Shown: positions 61,201-64,000 of the stretch, piece after piece
How the letters are laid out: each line of letters begins with the position of its first letter
How positions within the stretch are numbered: position 1 is the first letter of the stretch
From: Camarhynchus parvulus
Taxonomy: Eukaryota; Chordata; Aves; Passeriformes; Thraupidae
Assembly (NCBI RefSeq): GCF_901933205.1
Contig: NC_044571.1
Span: forward strand, 58,899,994-58,963,993
Direction: 5' to 3'
Length of the DNA: 64,000 nt
Made by a program: the position numbers and the translations under genes
The notes under the pieces: generated by a model
The model's input: the letters and a program-made list of their open reading frames with translations, nothing else
The model's database searches: none
What the model was told of the DNA's origin: nothing

Positions 61201-62656
61201 AACTAAGGAAAATAAAGAATTTACAGAGGAACTCCAGGAGCAGAGACCCCAGAGGGAATCCAGGTAAAAGAAGAACTGAGTGACTTCTGGGGAATCCTGG
61301 GGATAACACAATCCAGGTCCAGGACTATGTACCACACAGTTGCATTATTGCACTGACCCACCTGTCATTTGTCCCAGCCCACTTGATTGCTGCCATGAAG
61401 CAGGGAAGCCATGCAACTCATAAAAATTCATATATCTGTGCTTTAATGGTCTCCATGCTGTCATTTGGTTGTCATAATTGTGCCAGGGGTCATTGGAAAA
61501 ATGTGTGTAACAGTGCAGAAGGTCTACAAACTGCTGCTTAAAACCACACTTATATAAAATTCCACTGTCGAAGCATCCAAGAGTTCCAAGAACTCAAAAG
61601 ACAGGGTAGATAGAATGAGAAATTTTTAAAAGATTAGCAACTAGTATTCAGTCATATTCTGCAAACTGAGAGGTATCAGTACATGAAAAAGGAGAAATCT
61701 ACTGTCTTGTCAAATCATGGACAATGTATTATTCAGGTCCTAAATACAGGAGCCTGAGGTCCTTGACCACAGTGGCCACTGTTAGTTAAGGAGTTGAACA
61801 GAGATGGGGAAAAGAGGAAAGGAGCAGCAATTAAAATAATAAGGTTCTCTAGAAATGTAATAAGATTCTATAGGAGCAGTTCCGGAAACATCTATCATTT
61901 AACAATGATAACCAATGATTAAATGAATCATTCCTTATTGTGAAATGGCCACTTCAGGGACATATTAATCTGTTAAATGCCACTGTATGATTTAAAAACA
62001 ATGGTCTTTTTTTTTTTTTGCTTTTGTTTTAAGAAATAGCTGGGTGATTCTTTACCCATCTTACAAAGAGAAATCAGAAAGGCTGTTGCAGGAGCCCCTG
62101 TGAACTACAGCTTTGTGCTGCTAAACAACAGAAGTCCACTAGCACATAGAAAAATACTTAATCAGATGATTCTGCATTTGATCATTCCAGATATATGCCA
62201 CATAAACAGGCATGACAAAGTGTTGAAATAAACCAGTGTAGATCATGGCTACAATTCCTGTAGAGGATGAATTTCTCTCAGAAGTTCAAGCCATCCTCCA
62301 GCTTGTAACATTTGTTGTTCTCAGTTTCCAGGAAAATATTTGGGTTTGCTAGAAAGAGATGGATTTCAGAAGGATTCAGTAGGATTCAGCTAAAACTGTT
62401 ACAAACTAGATCTGGGATGCAGACTGACCACAGGCTCTGTGGTCACTCCCAAGCTGGTAGAGTGTCCCTCCTACTGATTTTGTAGCTCACCCACCAAGGC
62501 TTTCCAAGGAGCGTTAGTGTAGGGTGTTAGTGATCAGCAGTGGCCCTGGGAAGCAGTCAGTGACAGCTGGCCCCAGGGGCCTGGCTTCCTTCCACTAGTA
62601 GTGCTGCCATAGGCCAAGAGTCCTTTTTGTTGGTGAATTTTCTACATATCCCACTT
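55291..62656. other. Non-coding DNA with a small tandem duplication
   Basis: About 7.4 kb without a coding signal (frames up to 93 codons) and without recognised mobile elements. A 22-bp-period duplication lies at 58431-58472. The word TTTGCCTCATGAT occurs twice 50 bp apart (59983 and 60033). A T run lies at 62007-62020. Nothing else is supported. Confidence 0.5.
58431..58472 (+). repeat. 20-bp tandem duplication, 22-bp period
   Basis: AGGGCTGAATCACAGCTGAG occurs at 58431-58450 and again, identically, at 58453-58472, separated by AG. Identical copies suggest a recent slippage or end-joining event. Confidence 0.92.
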
Positions 62657-62687
62657 TGACTCAACCACCAGGGAAGTGGTTGAGTCA
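62657..62687. repeat. Perfect 12-bp hairpin at a CR1 junction
   Basis: TGACTCAACCAC (62657-62668) is the exact reverse complement of GTGGTTGAGTCA (62676-62687), with a 7-nt loop CAGGGAA. The right arm and loop are CR1 sequence. The left arm is not expected at this place in CR1, so it is an inverted copy made at the 5' end of the insertion. Confidence 0.9.
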
Positions 62688-62740
62688 CCATCACCATCAA
62701 TGGTCTTGGAGGTCTATTTCAACCTAAATGATTCTGTGAT
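62669..62740 (+). mobile_element. CR1 LINE 3' tail, internally deleted
   Basis: CAGGGAAGTGGTTGAGTCAC matches the CR1 3' UTR. After CACCATCA the copy jumps to ATGGTCTTGGAGGTCTATTT and CAACCTAAATGATTCTGTGA, so roughly 100 bp of the usual tail is missing. It is 5' truncated at the loop of the hairpin. Confidence 0.9.
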
Positions 62741-64000
62741 TAGCTTCTTCATTTTCAATACCAACAAGAAACAGCATATGTTAAACTCACTTTCACTAGC
62801 TGTACCTACAAAGCTGTACTGACCGCTCTAGATGTTCTGGTTGGACACACAAATCACATTTTCCATATGCAGGATGCTCACACAGTTGCTCTAAGGCTGA
62901 TGGAGACCTCCCCACAGACACTTCCACAGACATCCTAGCATGACAGACACTTAAAATGCCAGCATGCTGACTGCCAGCTTCCAAAAGATGATTCCAAAGG
63001 ATGCAGATTTGCCTGAGGAAATCGCAGGAAATAAAGCTGTTCAGACAACCAGCAAGGCTCAGCAGAAGGGCATCTCCTGCTCTACCTCTGGGTGACCCAG
63101 CAGTTACACTCACAGTCTAGCCCTGCTACATGCTAGAGGATTGCAAAGATATGTCCTAAAACTGACAGCCAGTTCCCCACAGTGGGCAAGTTGGACCAAT
63201 CTGTCAAATGACTGATATGCATCTATTAAACTGTCTTTTGTAAGTCCCAGTAACAGAGAGTAACAAGATAACACTTTGAATAATGCAATTCAGGATAGGG
63301 CAACTATAAAACGCAGATGCCTCACTGTCTTACAGTCATATGTCATTCTTCTGTCCTACTACCTCTGACAAATTGACTGGTATGATAGTTATATGGGTTC
63401 TTTGTTTCCTCATCTGCCTCTTCTCAAACCCAAGACTGAAAATTAACATGACTTTCAATCAATTTTGCAAGTTATTAAATCTGTTTGCCTCTACAGCAGG
63501 TAGATGCCAAAAAGTGGTGGATCCACCAAACCTAGCTCTTCTACTGAGAGGCTCATACACCTGTGGTATGTTCCAGGATCCTTTTCAAGGATAATCTTGA
63601 CATCTGATCTTTGATGTAATTAGCACAATTGTAAATTTTCACAAGGGATTCTCTGTTCTTGTCAAAATCTTTACCATAACAACCTTTGAATTACAATACA
63701 GCAGTAAGTGTACTACAACATTCAGCAGAGGAAAAGATACAGGAGGAACAACTCTAAATGAAATTAATTAGAATGGTTAATGTTCGTGAAGCACTCTGAA
63801 GATGGAAAGAGCTATAGTAGTGTTAAATTATAATCATTAGCATGCCAGATCCTGAAGGTCTTACTCATTTATCACCCATTTGTTACACAGACTAAACTTA
63901 CATTCACTTCAGCTGAAGATTTATCTGAATGAGAGACAAATACAGATTTCAAAATTCATAAATTATAATAGTAAATATGGATTAATAAACCATTCAATTT
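62741..64000. other. Non-coding DNA, nothing recognised
   Basis: Frames reach 105 codons (62796-63113, minus) without a recognisable domain. No mobile-element, RNA or regulatory signal was identified to the end of the window. Confidence 0.5.

Overview
The window reads as a gene-free stretch of a vertebrate nuclear genome, most likely a bird. The main evidence is seven CR1-family LINE loci, several ending in the CR1 3' tail with its short TCTATGAT-like terminal repeat, together with retrovirus-type solo LTRs. The LTRs resemble those I remember from songbirds, but that assignment is inference only. The DNA is AT-rich and CpG-poor. The longest open frame is 137 codons, and no open frame resembles a host protein. 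I see no tRNA, rRNA, CRISPR, operon or bacterial feature. The window is best read as intergenic or deep-intronic DNA.

Layout. 1-9,000: mostly unannotated DNA, a decayed CR1 reverse-transcriptase relic (about 4,130-4,620, minus) next to a perfect 23-bp hairpin (4,657-4,706), then a CR1 copy (8,239-8,940, minus) that joins endonuclease code to the 3' UTR with the reverse transcriptase missing. 9,000-27,000: almost empty, with two perfect hairpins, a (CAAA)9 microsatellite and a CR1 3' tail. 27,000-39,000: three solo-LTR candidates. The best is at 33,588-34,110, with TG...CA ends, a perfect 6-bp target-site duplication, a TATA box and a poly(A) signal. A small isolated CpG cluster lies at 37,271-37,332. 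39,000-51,000: two weaker LTR-like fragments and one CR1 tail.

51,000-55,300 is the richest part. A Penelope-like element (PLE) reverse-transcriptase relic lies at about 51,888-52,440; its motifs are still recognisable across one frameshift. A CR1 copy (53,893-55,290) carries a (TCC)10 expansion and is split by a composite insert. That insert holds LTR-like sequence and an antisense 85-nt stretch with about 84% hand-aligned identity to the 5' Alu domain of 7SL (SRP) RNA. It begins at 7SL nucleotide 1 and carries 7SL-specific rather than primate-Alu bases. 55,300-64,000 is mostly unannotated, apart from a small tandem duplication and a CR1 tail whose 5' junction is a perfect inverted repeat.

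No genes work together here. The biology is retroelement history: old CR1 and PLE relics, later LTR insertions reduced to solo LTRs, a captured 7SL fragment, and several perfect hairpins that look like template-switch products. Repeat-family comparisons were made from memory without database searches, so subfamily names are withheld.
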